Numbered from the stretch's first letter, positions 8,528 through 18,114 are shown. The stretch is DNA of 64,000 nucleotides from Campylobacterales bacterium (GCA_024280575.1 JAJRPV010000004.1:54078-118077), one strand, 5' to 3'. The notes: generated by a model not told the origin, from the sequence alone. Numbers and translations are program-made.

Positions 8528-10503
8528 ATGAAAATTAAAACAAAGTTAAAATTAATAACAGGGATAATAGCTGTTTTTATGTTAATTCTCATTACCCTTT
8601 CAATCACTAAAGCTTTGGAAGAAAGAGCTTCTATGAACCAAGTGCAAAAGTTAAATATTCTATCACAAAAACTAAGTTTATTGATACATGAGACACAAAA
8701 AGAGAGAGGTGCAAGTGCCGGTTTTCTTGGATCTAAGGGTAAAAAATTTATAGATATTTTACCAAAACAAAGACTTCTGACTAACAAAAGAAACAAAGAA
8801 TTACGAGCATATTTATCGACTTTAGATTTAAACTCTTTCCCTAAAGAATTAAAAAGCACTGTCTTGGCCTTCAAAAGTGATATGTATAAAATCAACAATA
8901 TCCGCTCTCTTGTTGATCAGTTAAAAATAAGTGTAAAAAATGAAGTAGGGTATTATTCTAATATGAATAAAAAAATCTTAGATATAGTTGGATTAACTGC
9001 TAAATTAGCTGATAATCCAGAGTTGGTAAAAGCATTAGATTCATATACAAATTTCTTAAAATCAAAAGAGAGAGCGGGAATAGAAAGAGCGGTTTTGAGC
9101 AATACTTTTGCTGCAAATAAGTTTGCTAAAGGTATGTTTTATAAGTGGATTACCCTTGTTGCCGAGCAGAAAAGCTATTTAGACTCTTTTATGGCAATGG
9201 AAAGTCAAAAAGACAAAGATTTGTATGCAAAAGTGATGCATTCGAGTGTTGTGGATAAAGTAAATAAAATGAGAGAGATAGCAAAACAAAAAGCAATTAG
9301 TGGAAATTTTGGAGTTGACAGTGTTGTATGGTTTAAGACTATAACAAAAAAATAAATCTTTTAAAACAGGTAGATGATCAGCTAGCAAAAGACAATACTG
9401 TTTTATTGGATAATATAAAGTCTAAACTGATTAAAGACGCTATTATTACTATCATAATCTATGTTATTTTTGCAATAGCTATATTTGTATTTATTTTGAT
9501 TATAAGTAAGGGTATAAACAATAGCGTAGAAGAGAGTTTGAAAAAAATTAAATGCGTTTCAAGCGAATTGGATTTAACCTGTGATGTTGTAGTGCAAGGA
9601 GAAGATGAAATTTCCCAAATTTCACAAGCTCTTCATACGATGGTGGTTGCATTTAAACAAACAGTGTATGAAGCTATAGATGTATCAAGTTCTACACTTA
9701 AACAGAGTTTGAATTTAAATGAAATAGTTGAAATTTTGGGTAAAAACAGTGAAAAAACCGACAAAAGTATAGTAGGTATTAATGCCTTGGCTACCGAAGT
9801 CGGAGATAGACTTGATGCTGTAGAAGAAGATACTATCACCGTAACAGAAGATTTACAAAGTACATTTGATATCTTAGAAGATACTATAAAAAAACTTGAT
9901 GCTGTTGTTGTATCTATTGAAGAAGGCAATGAGGGGCAACAGCAATTAGTTCAAAAAGTATTGTTTTTAACCGAGCAAGCAAAAAATATAAAAGATGTTT
10001 TAGAAATTATATCTGATATAGCAGACCAAACGAATTTACTAGCTTTAAATGCTGCTATAGAAGCCGCTCGTGCGGGAGAGCATGGAAGAGGTTTCGCAGT
10101 GGTGGCTGATGAGGTGAGAAAATTAGCTGAGCGAACTCAAAAAAGTCTTACCGAAATAAGTGCAAATGTTAATTTAATCACCCAAAATGTTGTGGAAATA
10201 TCAGAAGAAACAAACAAAACTTCTAAAAATATGGAACACATAGCAGACTCCGCGGGAGAGCTCATAAAATCTTCAAAAAGTACGAAAGACAATCTTATAA
10301 CGACAACAAAAAAATCGGAAGATGTTGTGCACCAAAGTGCTTTTATTGCTACAAAAACGAAACAGTTAATAATGGATATGGAAAATATTGTAGCCATTTC
10401 AAATAAAAACAACGAATTGAGACATTAGGTAGAAAAAACAGCTTCTACCTTATCTGAGGACTCTACGAAGTTGCAAGATACTTTGCATAAATTTAAGGTT
10501 TGA
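8528..10503 (+). pseudogene. NIT-domain chemoreceptor gene, frameshifted and with in-frame TAG
   Basis: Methyl-accepting chemotaxis protein with N-terminal helix (KLKLITGIIAVFMLILITLSI), a periplasmic NIT-type sensor (HETQKERGASAGFLGS), a second membrane helix (about 9430-9510), HAMP, and a cytoplasmic signalling tip ([41 protein letters not shown]). Two lesions: a run of seven A at 9346-9352 followed at once by TAA, where eight A would continue into the second half; and TAG at 10426-10428, beyond which 24 more codons (VEKTAS to HKFKV) complete the normal C-terminus before TGA 10501-10503. The run is a perfect slippery heptamer (A AAA AAA), so minus-one frameshifting cannot be excluded. NIT domains sense nitrate or nitrite in some proteins. 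I chose ATG 8528, spaced seven bases from AAAGGG. Confidence 0.85.
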
Positions 10504-11750
10504 TTATAGTGGAATCCAATCAAGCAAAAAAAGAAAAATACTCTATATACCAAGAAGAGACTGCTTTTAAAAAAGAGTTAAATATCTTAAGAGACGATTA
10601 TTATTATCAAATGATAAACGGCAAATATACAATTTTGATAAATTTTTTATATAAACCCTTAGATATCTTAAGTGGAGATGCTTACTCTGCCAGGAAAATT
10701 TCCGAACATAAAACTTTTTATTTTTTGGTTGATGGCATGGGAAAAGGGATCTCAGCATCACTAACCTCTATGCTAATAACGGCATATATAAATCATGTTG
10801 TAGATAGCATGCTGAAAGACAAGCAATTTAATTTTTACGATTTGATAAAAAGTGCCATAGAGTACATCCAGCCAATTTTACTCGAAGAAGAAGCCGTAGC
10901 CACTGATTTTATACTTCTTGATGCAAAGAATAACACAATGGAATATGCAACCTTTGCTATGCCGGCAATTCTTCTTGAAAACTCGCAACATGAAATTATT
11001 AAGCTAAAATCAAATAATCCTCCCCTAAATAAATATCAAATAAATTTCAAAATAGATACAGTGGACATAGAAAATATTGTTAAATTTTTGTTTTATACTG
11101 ATGGTCTAGTAGAGTCAGAAACAAAAGATGATAATAAAACATATAACTCTTTTGTTGAAAATGATTTTTTAAATTCCTTTTCTAAGAATAGTTTTGTAGA
11201 AAAAGTTTTTGATAAAATCAAAGCTCAAGATGATGATATAACCCTTATATTTTTAAATAAATCTACTTGTTTTGAAGGACTTGTTACAAGAAAATTTTTT
11301 GGATCTTCTTTAGAGAATGTTGATGAAGCAGGGGAATGGTTTGAACAGGAATTAAACACTCTTTTGAGCAACAAAGAATCCATAAACAATGCAGTTGTAG
11401 CATTTAACGAACTATTTATGAATGCATATGCGCACGGTAATTTAGGAATCTCCTCTTCAATAAAACATAAACTCATAGAAGAAGATAATTTTTATGAAAC
11501 TCTTCAAAAAAAAGAAAAAGGTTGTGATAAAAAAATCAAAGTTACAATACACAAGATAATGAATAATTCTGAAATCAATATCATAACGAAAATCACAGAT
11601 GAAGGGGAAGGTTTTGACACTCGTATTTTAAGTGAAATTTTTAGGAATAGACAAAGATTTAATGGCAGAGGAGTATATATAGCAAGGCAATCATCTGCAG
11701 GAATTTACTATAATTCAAAAGGCAATACAGTACTGTTTATAGCCAATTAA
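10500..11750 (+). CDS. SpoIIE-type phosphatase fused to HATPase anti-sigma-like kinase
   Basis: Cytosolic protein of 416 residues with two opposing partner-switch activities. Residues about 45-260 form a PP2C/SpoIIE phosphatase: LSGDAY (metal Asp60), LVDGMGKGISAS (Asp78), LFYTDGLVES and QDDDITLI. Residues about 280-416 form a GHKL ATPase of the RsbW type: FNELFMNAYAHG (N box) and ITDEGEGFDTR (G1), with GRGVYIARQ near the end. Such a protein can dephosphorylate or phosphorylate a STAS antagonist, here probably the one at 8238-8525. It begins at TTG 10500, overlapping the chemoreceptor TGA (TTGA), so translation is coupled to a chemoreceptor, an unusual sensory input for partner switching. Both active sites look intact. 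Confidence 0.85.
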   Translation: MIIVESNQAKKEKYSIYQEETAFKKELNILRDDYYYQMINGKYTILINFLYKPLDILSGDAYSARKISEHKTFYFLVDGMGKGISASLTSMLITAYINHVVDSMLKDKQFNFYDLIKSAIEYIQPILLEEEAVATDFILLDAKNNTMEYATFAMPAILLENSQHEIIKLKSNNPPLNKYQINFKIDTVDIENIVKFLFYTDGLVESETKDDNKTYNSFVENDFLNSFSKNSFVEKVFDKIKAQDDDITLIFLNKSTCFEGLVTRKFFGSSLENVDEAGEWFEQELNTLLSNKESINNAVVAFNELFMNAYAHGNLGISSSIKHKLIEEDNFYETLQKKEKGCDKKIKVTIHKIMNNSEINIITKITDEGEGFDTRILSEIFRNRQRFNGRGVYIARQSSAGIYYNSKGNTVLFIAN

Positions 11751-11754
11751 ATTT

Positions 11755-12534
11755 TTAACCAACCATGTCAGCATGCCCAAAATAGATTGATTCTTGAGGT
11801 CTTTTGAGTAGTTTTTGAAGTATATTTTTTGCTTTTATTTTTGTTTCCTTGTCAAAATAAATCATCATATTTCTTGAAAATATAAAGTCAAATTTTCTTA
11901 AATTTCCAAGTGTTTCATCAAATATATTTACACACCTGAAAGTTACTTTTTCCTTTACAATCTCTTTAAGAAAATATTTATTTTCTCTTTTATAAAAATA
12001 TTTATCCTTGATTTCTTGATTGAGTCTATATAGACTTCTTTCATTATATATAGCATTTTTTGCTTTTTCTATGATGCCTTTGCTTATATCAATTCCTATG
12101 ATATGAAAATCTTTTGGCAAAAATCCAGCTTCCAAAAGCATGATTGCTATGCTGTAGGGTTCATCCCCGGATGAACTAGGTGCACACAAAATTTCCACCT
12201 TGTAACCCAGTTTTTTTGCTTTTTTTATCATCTCCTCTATCTGTGGCAATTCTCTGAAAAAATAAGTCTCATTTACAGTCAGATAGTCGATAATCTCCTG
12301 TTTGAGTGAAAAGTCTTGCGCCATCTTTTGTAAAAGTTCCGTGAAGCTATATATCTCTTTTTTTCTGCAAAATAGAATTAATTTATTTTTTATGATATCC
12401 TTTTTATTTGAAAAATCAATTCCTGTTTTGTCTTTGAAGTGAAAAATGAACTCTTCTATGCCCGAAAAATTTTCTTGGGGAATTTGTTTTTTTTCTTCTT
12501 GTTGCTTTTCCTTTTTTCTGAAAAATCCAAACAT
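11755..12534 (-). CDS. cheR: Chemoreceptor methyltransferase CheR
   Basis: SAM-dependent glutamate methyltransferase of 259 residues that methylates chemoreceptors for adaptation. NETYFFRE at 88-95 and CAPSSSGDEPYSIA at 117-130 (SAM-binding motif I) are hallmarks, followed by IIGIDIS and FDFIFSRNMMIYF. A charged N-terminal tail (MFGFFRKKEKQQEEKK) precedes the helical domain. The ATG at 12534 directly abuts the CheB stop codon, so the two are one operon with cheB first. It is convergent with the partner-switch cassette, only a few bases separating the stops. The C-terminus (YFGHADMVG) is slightly short but contains the conserved GH. Confidence 0.92.
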   Translation of the reverse strand: MFGFFRKKEKQQEEKKQIPQENFSGIEEFIFHFKDKTGIDFSNKKDIIKNKLILFCRKKEIYSFTELLQKMAQDFSLKQEIIDYLTVNETYFFRELPQIEEMIKKAKKLGYKVEILCAPSSSGDEPYSIAIMLLEAGFLPKDFHIIGIDISKGIIEKAKNAIYNERSLYRLNQEIKDKYFYKRENKYFLKEIVKEKVTFRCVNIFDETLGNLRKFDFIFSRNMMIYFDKETKIKAKNILQKLLKRPQESIYFGHADMVG

Positions 12535-13095
12535 TTAAAATGCTCCTATCTTTTGACAAATTTCTTCTATATCGAGTTGCAAAGCTAGAGGATTTAATTC
12601 CTGTGCGGCTTTTGGCATACCAAATACTATGGAGCTTTTTTCGCTTTCATTGATACATGTAGCACCACTGTTTGCAAGGTTTAAGGCACCATTTGCCCCA
12701 TCGCTTCCGATGCCGGTCAGGATTATACACATAGTTTTAATTTTTTTCACTATTGGTGTTAGAGAGTTAAATAATAAATCTATACTTGGAGAGTAATTAG
12801 ATGGCTTGCTTTGTCTTGAAAGAGTTAAATTTTCATATCGTTCTTCTAGTTTGTAGCACTCATCAAGTATATATATTTTTTTGTTTTCCATTTTTAAACC
12901 ATCTTTCGACAGTAATACTTCTGCTTTGCAATTATTGTTCAATTGTCCAGCAAAACTTTTTAAATATGAGCTTTGCATATGTTGAGCAATGACGATTGTA
13001 GCGTCAAAATCATCTTTGATGGTTTTGATAATTTTTTGAATATGTCCGGGACCTCCGGTTGAAGCTCCTATGAGAATAAGCTTTTTGATTTTCAA
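12535..13095 (-). CDS. cheB: Chemoreceptor methylesterase CheB, catalytic domain only
   Basis: Protein-glutamate methylesterase of 186 residues lacking the N-terminal receiver domain found in E. coli CheB; receiver-less CheB is known from Campylobacterota. The catalytic triad is visible: GASTGG (Ser12), IAQHM (His39) and TGIGSDGA (Asp132). Without a receiver, activity is presumably not controlled by CheA phosphorylation. It precedes cheR with no intergenic gap. The start region is followed upstream by a short spacer shared with the divergent cupin gene. Confidence 0.9.
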   Translation of the reverse strand: MKIKKLILIGASTGGPGHIQKIIKTIKDDFDATIVIAQHMQSSYLKSFAGQLNNNCKAEVLLSKDGLKMENKKIYILDECYKLEERYENLTLSRQSKPSNYSPSIDLLFNSLTPIVKKIKTMCIILTGIGSDGANGALNLANSGATCINESEKSSIVFGMPKAAQELNPLALQLDIEEICQKIGAF

Positions 13096-13157
13096 ATTTA
13101 CTCTTTATAAAATTTTTGATATTATACAACAAAAATAACCAATCAAAAAGGTGCATT

Positions 13158-13505
13158 ATGATAAAAAATATAAATGATTTCAGCTTTACCCCGCTTCCGG
13201 TTGGAATTGGCGGTTCGATGAGTGTTCTTATAAGTAGTGATGATGCCCCACACTTTGCTATGCGAAAATTTATCATAAAAAAAGAAGGCTCTATGCCTTT
13301 TCATACAAATACAGTTGAGCACGAACAATATGTCTTGAGCGGTAGTGCAAAAGTTGTGATAGGTGAGGAGGAGACAATAGCAAAGAAGGATGATATTTTG
13401 TTTATCCCTGCAGGAGTTCCACACTCTTATGAAGTTATAGGAGATGAGGATTATGAGTTTTTGTGTTTGGTGCCAAATCTTGAGGACAAGATAGAGATAC
13501 TTTGA
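13158..13505 (+). CDS. Small cupin-domain protein
   Basis: Single-domain cupin of 115 residues. The two cupin motifs are visible: MPFHTNTVEHEQYVLSGSAKVVIG (first motif, His/His/Glu metal ligands) and PAGVPHSYEV (second motif His). I start it at ATG 13158 because an AAAAAGGTG ribosome site lies just upstream; a longer reading to 13116 adds unconserved residues. The stop TGA overlaps a TTG (TTGA) at the head of the carboxynorspermidine decarboxylase gene, so they are probably co-transcribed, but cupins are too general to assign a substrate. Confidence 0.75.
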   Translation: MIKNINDFSFTPLPVGIGGSMSVLISSDDAPHFAMRKFIIKKEGSMPFHTNTVEHEQYVLSGSAKVVIGEEETIAKKDDILFIPAGVPHSYEVIGDEDYEFLCLVPNLEDKIEIL

Positions 13506-13510
13506 TAAAA

Positions 13511-14626
13511 ATGCTTGAAAGTATCGAAACTCCATGTTATATTTGCGAAGAGGAACTACTAGAGAATAATTTAAAAATTCTCTCACATGTAAAACAAAAA
13601 AGTGGGGCAAAGATACTCTTGGCTCTAAAAGGTTTTTCATTTTATCATCTTGAGCCGTTAATATCAAAATATTTGGATGGTTGTTGCGCAAGCGGTCTTT
13701 GGGAAGCTAAGCTTTCACAAGAAAAATTTGGCGGACCTACCCATACCTATTCTCCGGCTTTTAAAGAAGATGAGATTGATGAAATCTGAGATTTATCAAA
13801 ACATATAGTATTTAACTCTTTTGCCCAGTGGCAAAAATATAAAACCAAAGCTGTCAAAAAAGCATCCTGTGGCTTAAGAGTAAACCCTGAAGTCTCATCT
13901 GCTCCGGTTGAGCTGTATAATCCTTGTGGCTTATATAGTCGCTTTGGAGTTACGAAAAAAGAATTTAGAGAAGATTTTCTTGATGGGGTTGAAGGATTTC
14001 ATTTTCACGCACTTTGCGAACAAGGCGCTGATGAGTTAGAGAGTGTTCTTGAGGTAATCGAAGATAAATTTGGTAAATATATCTATGATTTAAAGTGGGT
14101 AAATTTTGGCGGAGGGCATCATATAACAAAAGATGGTTATGATGTTGATAAGCTGATAAGACTTATATCTAGCTTTGCAGATAAATATAAAGTAGAAGTC
14201 TTTCTTGAGCCCGGTGAGGCAGTAGGTTGGGAGTGTGGATTTTTAATCTCAACCGTGTTGGATATAGTTCATAATGATATGGATATAGTCGTGCTTGATA
14301 CTTCGGCTGAAGCACATATGCCAGATACTCTAGCTATGCCATATCGTGCGAAAGTGAGAGGCGCAAGTGAGGCAGGAGCAAAATCTCATACTTATAAACT
14401 AACCGGGAACAGTTGTTTATCAGGCGATATTATGGGAGATTATTCGTTTGACAAGCCTCTAAAAATTGGCGATAAAATCATATTTGAAGATCAGATTCAT
14501 TATACGATTGTGAAAAATACAACATTTAACGGTATAAAACTTCCATCTCTTGGAGTTTTGAAAAAAGATGGTGAATTAAAAATCGTAAAAAGATTTGGGT
14601 ATGAGGATTTTAAAAACAGAAATTAG
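13511..14626 (+). pseudogene. nspC: Carboxynorspermidine decarboxylase gene with in-frame TGA
   Basis: PLP-dependent fold-III decarboxylase that would turn carboxy(nor)spermidine into (nor)spermidine. The PLP-lysine motif LLALKGF comes near residue 37; later come GFHFHALCEQ, LKWVNFGGGHH and the ECGFL region. A TGA at 13787-13789 interrupts an otherwise continuous reading frame: EIDEI-stop-DLSKHIVFNS, with the same frame open to TAG 14624-14626. A single base change explains it (CGA or TGG by transition, or a Cys codon by transversion). I see no GC-rich hairpin just after the TGA that would mark a selenocysteine site, although SelB is encoded in this window. ATG 13511 is preferred over the overlapping TTG 13502. 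Product would stop at 92 of about 371 residues. Confidence 0.85.
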
Positions 14627-14658
14627 CTACATGTAGGGATTTTTATCCCTACATGTAG
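14627..14658. terminator. Perfect 14-bp hairpin built from two CTACATGTAG copies
   Basis: Arms 14627-14640 and 14645-14658 are perfect complements (CTACATGTAGGGAT / ATCCCTACATGTAG) around a TTTT loop, starting on the base after the nspC stop and ending four bases before the stop of the convergent gene. Position suits a bidirectional terminator. Each arm carries one copy of the palindrome that recurs across the window. Confidence 0.75.
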
Positions 14659-14662
14659 GCGA

Positions 14663-15052
14663 TTATTTCCTTAATTCTTCTATCCACTCTTCTAGCTCTT
14701 TTTGGAGTCCTTCTTTCGGGGCTTCAAGAAAGTTTATCTCAAATTTGTCTGTAAATTCACATACACCTATGGACCTAGGACGAACCGCCAAGATTTTGGG
14801 AGTTGGTATCTCCTTGCCAAAACAAAATATAATATTTTTGGCATTAATTATGCCTTCAAGTATTTTGTGCCCACTTAAACATTTTGTATGAGAATAGTGA
14901 TCAAAAACAGTTATATATGATGCTATGCAGTGTTTTTCAACCTTTTCTTTTAAGTATTCAATTATTTCATCGGTTGAATTAAATCTGCTTTCTTCCTTTA
15001 AAATTTCAGTTGTGTAAACCGGATATTTGTCTTTAAATATTACTTTTTTCAA
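14663..15052 (-). CDS. Conserved hypothetical protein, possibly DUF6858 family
   Basis: Cytosolic protein of 129 residues. The stretch FDHYSHTKCLSGHKILEGIINAKNIIFCFGKEIPTPKILAVRPRSIGV looks highly conserved and I associate it with a small family common in Campylobacterota (tentatively DUF6858), with no known function. No signal peptide or membrane helix. It follows the FadL-type porin gene on the same strand after 14 bases, so it may be co-transcribed with it. It ends at the bidirectional hairpin. Confidence 0.6.
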   Translation of the reverse strand: MKKVIFKDKYPVYTTEILKEESRFNSTDEIIEYLKEKVEKHCIASYITVFDHYSHTKCLSGHKILEGIINAKNIIFCFGKEIPTPKILAVRPRSIGVCEFTDKFEINFLEAPKEGLQKELEEWIEELRK

Positions 15053-15066
15053 TTTATGCCTCTTTC

Positions 15067-16230
15067 TTAGAAATCATATCTCATAGATAATTCAGCTGAT
15101 GTTTCAGAGTGCTTCACTGTCAATGGCCCAATCATTGTATTGACCGTCCATGTGTTGCTAGGAGAATACACCAAGCTAAAATCTAAAGATAAATTCTTAG
15201 TGATACTAGTTCCTGCTCCGGCAGTAAAGTGATCTTCACTGGTTGCCGGGAACATTAGGTAATTAAATAGATTCAAAGCTTGTCCTTGCGGAGTTGTTCC
15301 TGCATACTTGGTTATTGGCGTTGTTGCATGGTTGTATCCAACGCTGTACCAAGTACCGTTTTTTTCATATTTTCCACCAAGAGCGTAAATATTTTGATCT
15401 TTCCATCCAAAGTCTTTATATCCGTCTGCACTTCCCCATTTAATCTTTTTGTAGTCAAAAGAGATGTTAAAGTTGTTTATGTTATAAGATAAACCTAATC
15501 CATATTCTGCCGGTTGAGCCAAATCATCTGCAAATGTGGCAGGAAAAATTCCAAATCCGACAAAAGGAGCCGACGCTGTACTTAATGTGCCTTTATAAGT
15601 CATACTTATTTTAGATTTGTAAACAAGCCCCATAGTTAAATCTTGATTTATATCATAACTCATGCCCAGTGCAAAACCTACACCAAAGTGATCACTTGAG
15701 CCAGAGCCTACTTGGTTTATTCCACTTCCGCCAAAATTGTGCATATTGTATGCGATATCAAGTGAGCCATATTGGATAACTGGTGCAAAACCTGCTGAAA
15801 AACCGTCTGTATGGTAAGCTAAAGTTGGAGCAAACTTCATAAGCATTAAGTTTGTTCTAGCATCCATCAAGTCTGGATGACCTCTGTAATCAACACCCAT
15901 ACCGGCAGCTCCGAACATACCTACACCAAAAGCCCAGTTTTCATTTATTTTCATAGATGAGAATACCTCAGGCATAATACTCATATCGGCATCACTTTTA
16001 ACTTCGTTTGCTTGAACATCCGGCATAAAAAGAGTTGCCCCAAAATCTACTTGCATCTCCTTGCTTTTGGCTATCATCGCAGGATTTACTAAGACATTTT
16101 CTGCTCCAAAATATGTAGCAATTCCAACTCCACCCATTGCCCTTGATTTTGCACCAAGACCGATTAAATTATCCCCATTTGTGGCAAGAAGTATTGACGC
16201 GCTTAATCCCACTAAAATTAGTTTTTTCAT
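15067..16230 (-). CDS. FadL/OmpP1-type outer membrane transport protein
   Basis: Outer-membrane beta-barrel of 387 residues for uptake of hydrophobic compounds. A signal peptide (MKKLILVGLSASILLA) is followed by the FadL hatch region, GLGAKSRAMGGVGIATYFGAENVLVNPAMIA, which matches the conserved family start (GxGArxxamGga, NPA). The rest alternates aromatic and polar residues in strand pattern and ends in Phe (MRYDF), the outer-membrane sorting signal. Start is ATG 16230 because GGAGGT lies seven bases upstream. Specific substrate is not evident; family members carry fatty acids or aromatic hydrocarbons. Confidence 0.88.
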   Translation of the reverse strand: MKKLILVGLSASILLATNGDNLIGLGAKSRAMGGVGIATYFGAENVLVNPAMIAKSKEMQVDFGATLFMPDVQANEVKSDADMSIMPEVFSSMKINENWAFGVGMFGAAGMGVDYRGHPDLMDARTNLMLMKFAPTLAYHTDGFSAGFAPVIQYGSLDIAYNMHNFGGSGINQVGSGSSDHFGVGFALGMSYDINQDLTMGLVYKSKISMTYKGTLSTASAPFVGFGIFPATFADDLAQPAEYGLGLSYNINNFNISFDYKKIKWGSADGYKDFGWKDQNIYALGGKYEKNGTWYSVGYNHATTPITKYAGTTPQGQALNLFNYLMFPATSEDHFTAGAGTSITKNLSLDFSLVYSPSNTWTVNTMIGPLTVKHSETSAELSMRYDF

Positions 16231-16541
16231 TATTACCTCCAAAAAATTGAGGAATTGTACAATAAAAAATAAAAAAAAAGAAATACTTTTTTCGTCAATT
16301 CGTCAATTTTTTAGAATATATTAAAATAATTATTAATTATATTATTTAAAGATAGTTATCCTAGATTAATGTAAAAGTATCTATTGTTGAGTGTTTGTGA
16401 TAGGTTATTATGTATAATTGTAAATTATTATAATTATGCTTTATAGTTTTACTTGGCAAATTTAATTAATTTGCCAAGTAATATAAGAATGTAATTTTTA
16501 TTTAAAATATGTGAGAAACATATGATATACCAGAGTGTCTA
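16231..16541. other. 311-bp intergenic region, FadL gene to DEAD helicase gene
   Basis: Very AT-rich spacer between two same-strand genes. It contains the terminator-like hairpin at 16451-16479 near the helicase end, a short direct repeat (CGTCAATT twice) around 16295-16310, and presumably the promoter of the FadL gene, where I see no clear hexamer pair. No open reading frame with a ribosome site was seen. Confidence 0.6.
16451..16479 (-). terminator. Hairpin downstream of DEAD-box helicase gene
   Basis: ACTTGGCAAATT (16451-16462) and AATTTGCCAAGT (16468-16479) form a perfect 12-bp stem with a 5-base loop, about 60 bases past the helicase stop. T-tract is weak on either strand. Confidence 0.6.
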
Positions 16542-18005
16542 TTATCTATTTCGACTTCTGGGTCTTCTGTCTCTTGAAGAATTTCTATTTCTATCATTTC
16601 CTCTGCTTCTGCCTCTTCCGCCTCTATTGCCACCTCTATTTCTGTCTCTGTTGTTTCTATCGTCTAGTCTTTTTACGAGATTTGATAGAGTTTTTTGGTC
16701 AAAGCCAATTTTATTTGGACCTTGCAGAGAGTTTTTATTTATAAGCATTGAGATAAGTTTTAGTGAAATTTTACTAAGGTTTATATCGTCACCTAATATA
16801 TCAAGAATTTTTTGTGCATTTTCATGTAAAGATGTATTTTCTATCTCGTTTGCCATTTTTGTCAGTTGAGATTCTTTTACATCACTTAGAGTCGGAACCA
16901 TTTTGAACTTTATATTTGTTCCCACTTTTTTTGCTATTCTTTGCATACTGTGGTATTCCATAGGTGTTACTAGAGTTATAGCAGTTCCTTTCTTTCCTGC
17001 TCTTCCTGTTCTTCCGATTCTGTGAACATAGCTCTCAGGATAAAAAGGCATATGGAAATTGAATACATGAGAGATATCAGTCACATTTAAACCACGCGCT
17101 GCAACATCAGTTGCTACGAGCATCTCTATTTGTGAATTTCTAAATGCCTTGATGACGCTTTCTCTTTGGTTTTGTTCCATATCACCATGTAATCCACTAG
17201 CAGAATATCCGATAGCCATGAGTTGGGTAGAAACACGATCTACTTCTTTTTTTGTTCTGCAAAATACGATAGATTTTACAGGCTCAAGTGAATCTAAAAG
17301 TCTAATAAGCGCATTATCTCTTTCTCTCTCTTCTATCACATAGTATAGTTGCTCAATATCTTCGTTGGTTGTATGTTCTTTTGGCGTAATACTTACAAAT
17401 TTCGGATCATTTAATCTTCTTTTTGCCAATCTTTGGATAGGTTCAGGCATAGTTGCCGAAAAAAGTAGTGTTTGTCTCTGTGCAGGAAGAAATTTCAGTA
17501 TATTTTCTATATCTTCCAAAAATCCCATATCAAGCATCTCGTCTGCTTCATCTAAGATAACAATTTGAGGAGTAAAGTTTTTGAGTCTGTCATTTTTTAA
17601 AAGATCAAGCATTCGTCCCGGAGTTGCCACGACTACACTTGCTCCTTTTTCTATAAGTCCTATTTGCCTATTATAAGAAGATCCGCCATAAATGGTTACG
17701 GTTTTTATATTTCTAAATCTTCCTAAAGTAAATAACTCGTCACTGACTTGTGTTGCTAATTCTCTAGTTGGAGTGATGACTAAAATTTGCACTCTTTTTT
17801 CATCCGGATTTATCATACTCATAGAAGGAAGACCAAAAGCAGCAGTTTTTCCTGTGCCTGTTTGTGCTTGTGCAACTATATCATTTCCTTCAAGAATGAG
17901 TGGAATTGCCTCATTTTGAACGGGGCTTGGTTCTCTAAAGCCAGCTTCTACCACTGCTTTTAAGATGTCTTTGTTTAAATTAAATTTATCAAAGGTTGTT
18001 GTCAT
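16542..18005 (-). CDS. DEAD-box ATP-dependent RNA helicase with RGG-type tail
   Basis: RNA helicase of 487 residues. Ordered motifs: Q-motif region (FREPSPVQNEAIP), Walker A AQTGTGKT (47-54), PTREL (79-83), DEAD (152-155), SAT within LLFSATMPE, and HRIGRTGR. A C-terminal accessory domain follows, ending in an Arg/Gly/Asn/Ser-rich tail (about 450-487) expected to bind RNA non-specifically. Resembles DeaD/CsdA-type helicases acting in ribosome assembly and cold adaptation. All catalytic motifs are intact, unlike the second helicase at 23316-24605. A GC-richer, fold-prone leader precedes it (18110-18195), which might mediate temperature control; that is inference. Confidence 0.93.
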   Translation of the reverse strand: MTTTFDKFNLNKDILKAVVEAGFREPSPVQNEAIPLILEGNDIVAQAQTGTGKTAAFGLPSMSMINPDEKRVQILVITPTRELATQVSDELFTLGRFRNIKTVTIYGGSSYNRQIGLIEKGASVVVATPGRMLDLLKNDRLKNFTPQIVILDEADEMLDMGFLEDIENILKFLPAQRQTLLFSATMPEPIQRLAKRRLNDPKFVSITPKEHTTNEDIEQLYYVIEERERDNALIRLLDSLEPVKSIVFCRTKKEVDRVSTQLMAIGYSASGLHGDMEQNQRESVIKAFRNSQIEMLVATDVAARGLNVTDISHVFNFHMPFYPESYVHRIGRTGRAGKKGTAITLVTPMEYHSMQRIAKKVGTNIKFKMVPTLSDVKESQLTKMANEIENTSLHENAQKILDILGDDINLSKISLKLISMLINKNSLQGPNKIGFDQKTLSNLVKRLDDRNNRDRNRGGNRGGRGRSRGNDRNRNSSRDRRPRSRNR

Positions 18006-18114
18006 ATTTTTCTCTTTTTGTTTGATTTTTCATAACTAAAAAGAAAACTGATTGCAAAGTGAAATATAAATATATCTACTTTACTACATAAAAATTATTA
18101 AGTTTAAATTGTTT

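Noticed and set aside
10429..10503. 24 codons after the chemoreceptor TAG as a separate small gene
   Set aside because: No start or ribosome site; they read as the normal C-terminus of the receptor in the same frame.
13116..13157. Longer start for the cupin gene
   Set aside because: No ribosome site; ATG 13158 has AAAAAGGTG.
13787..13789. TGA in nspC as a selenocysteine codon
   Set aside because: SelB is encoded in the window, but no GC-rich SECIS-like hairpin follows the TGA, the enzyme family has no known Sec, and the sister gene is also broken by a TAG.
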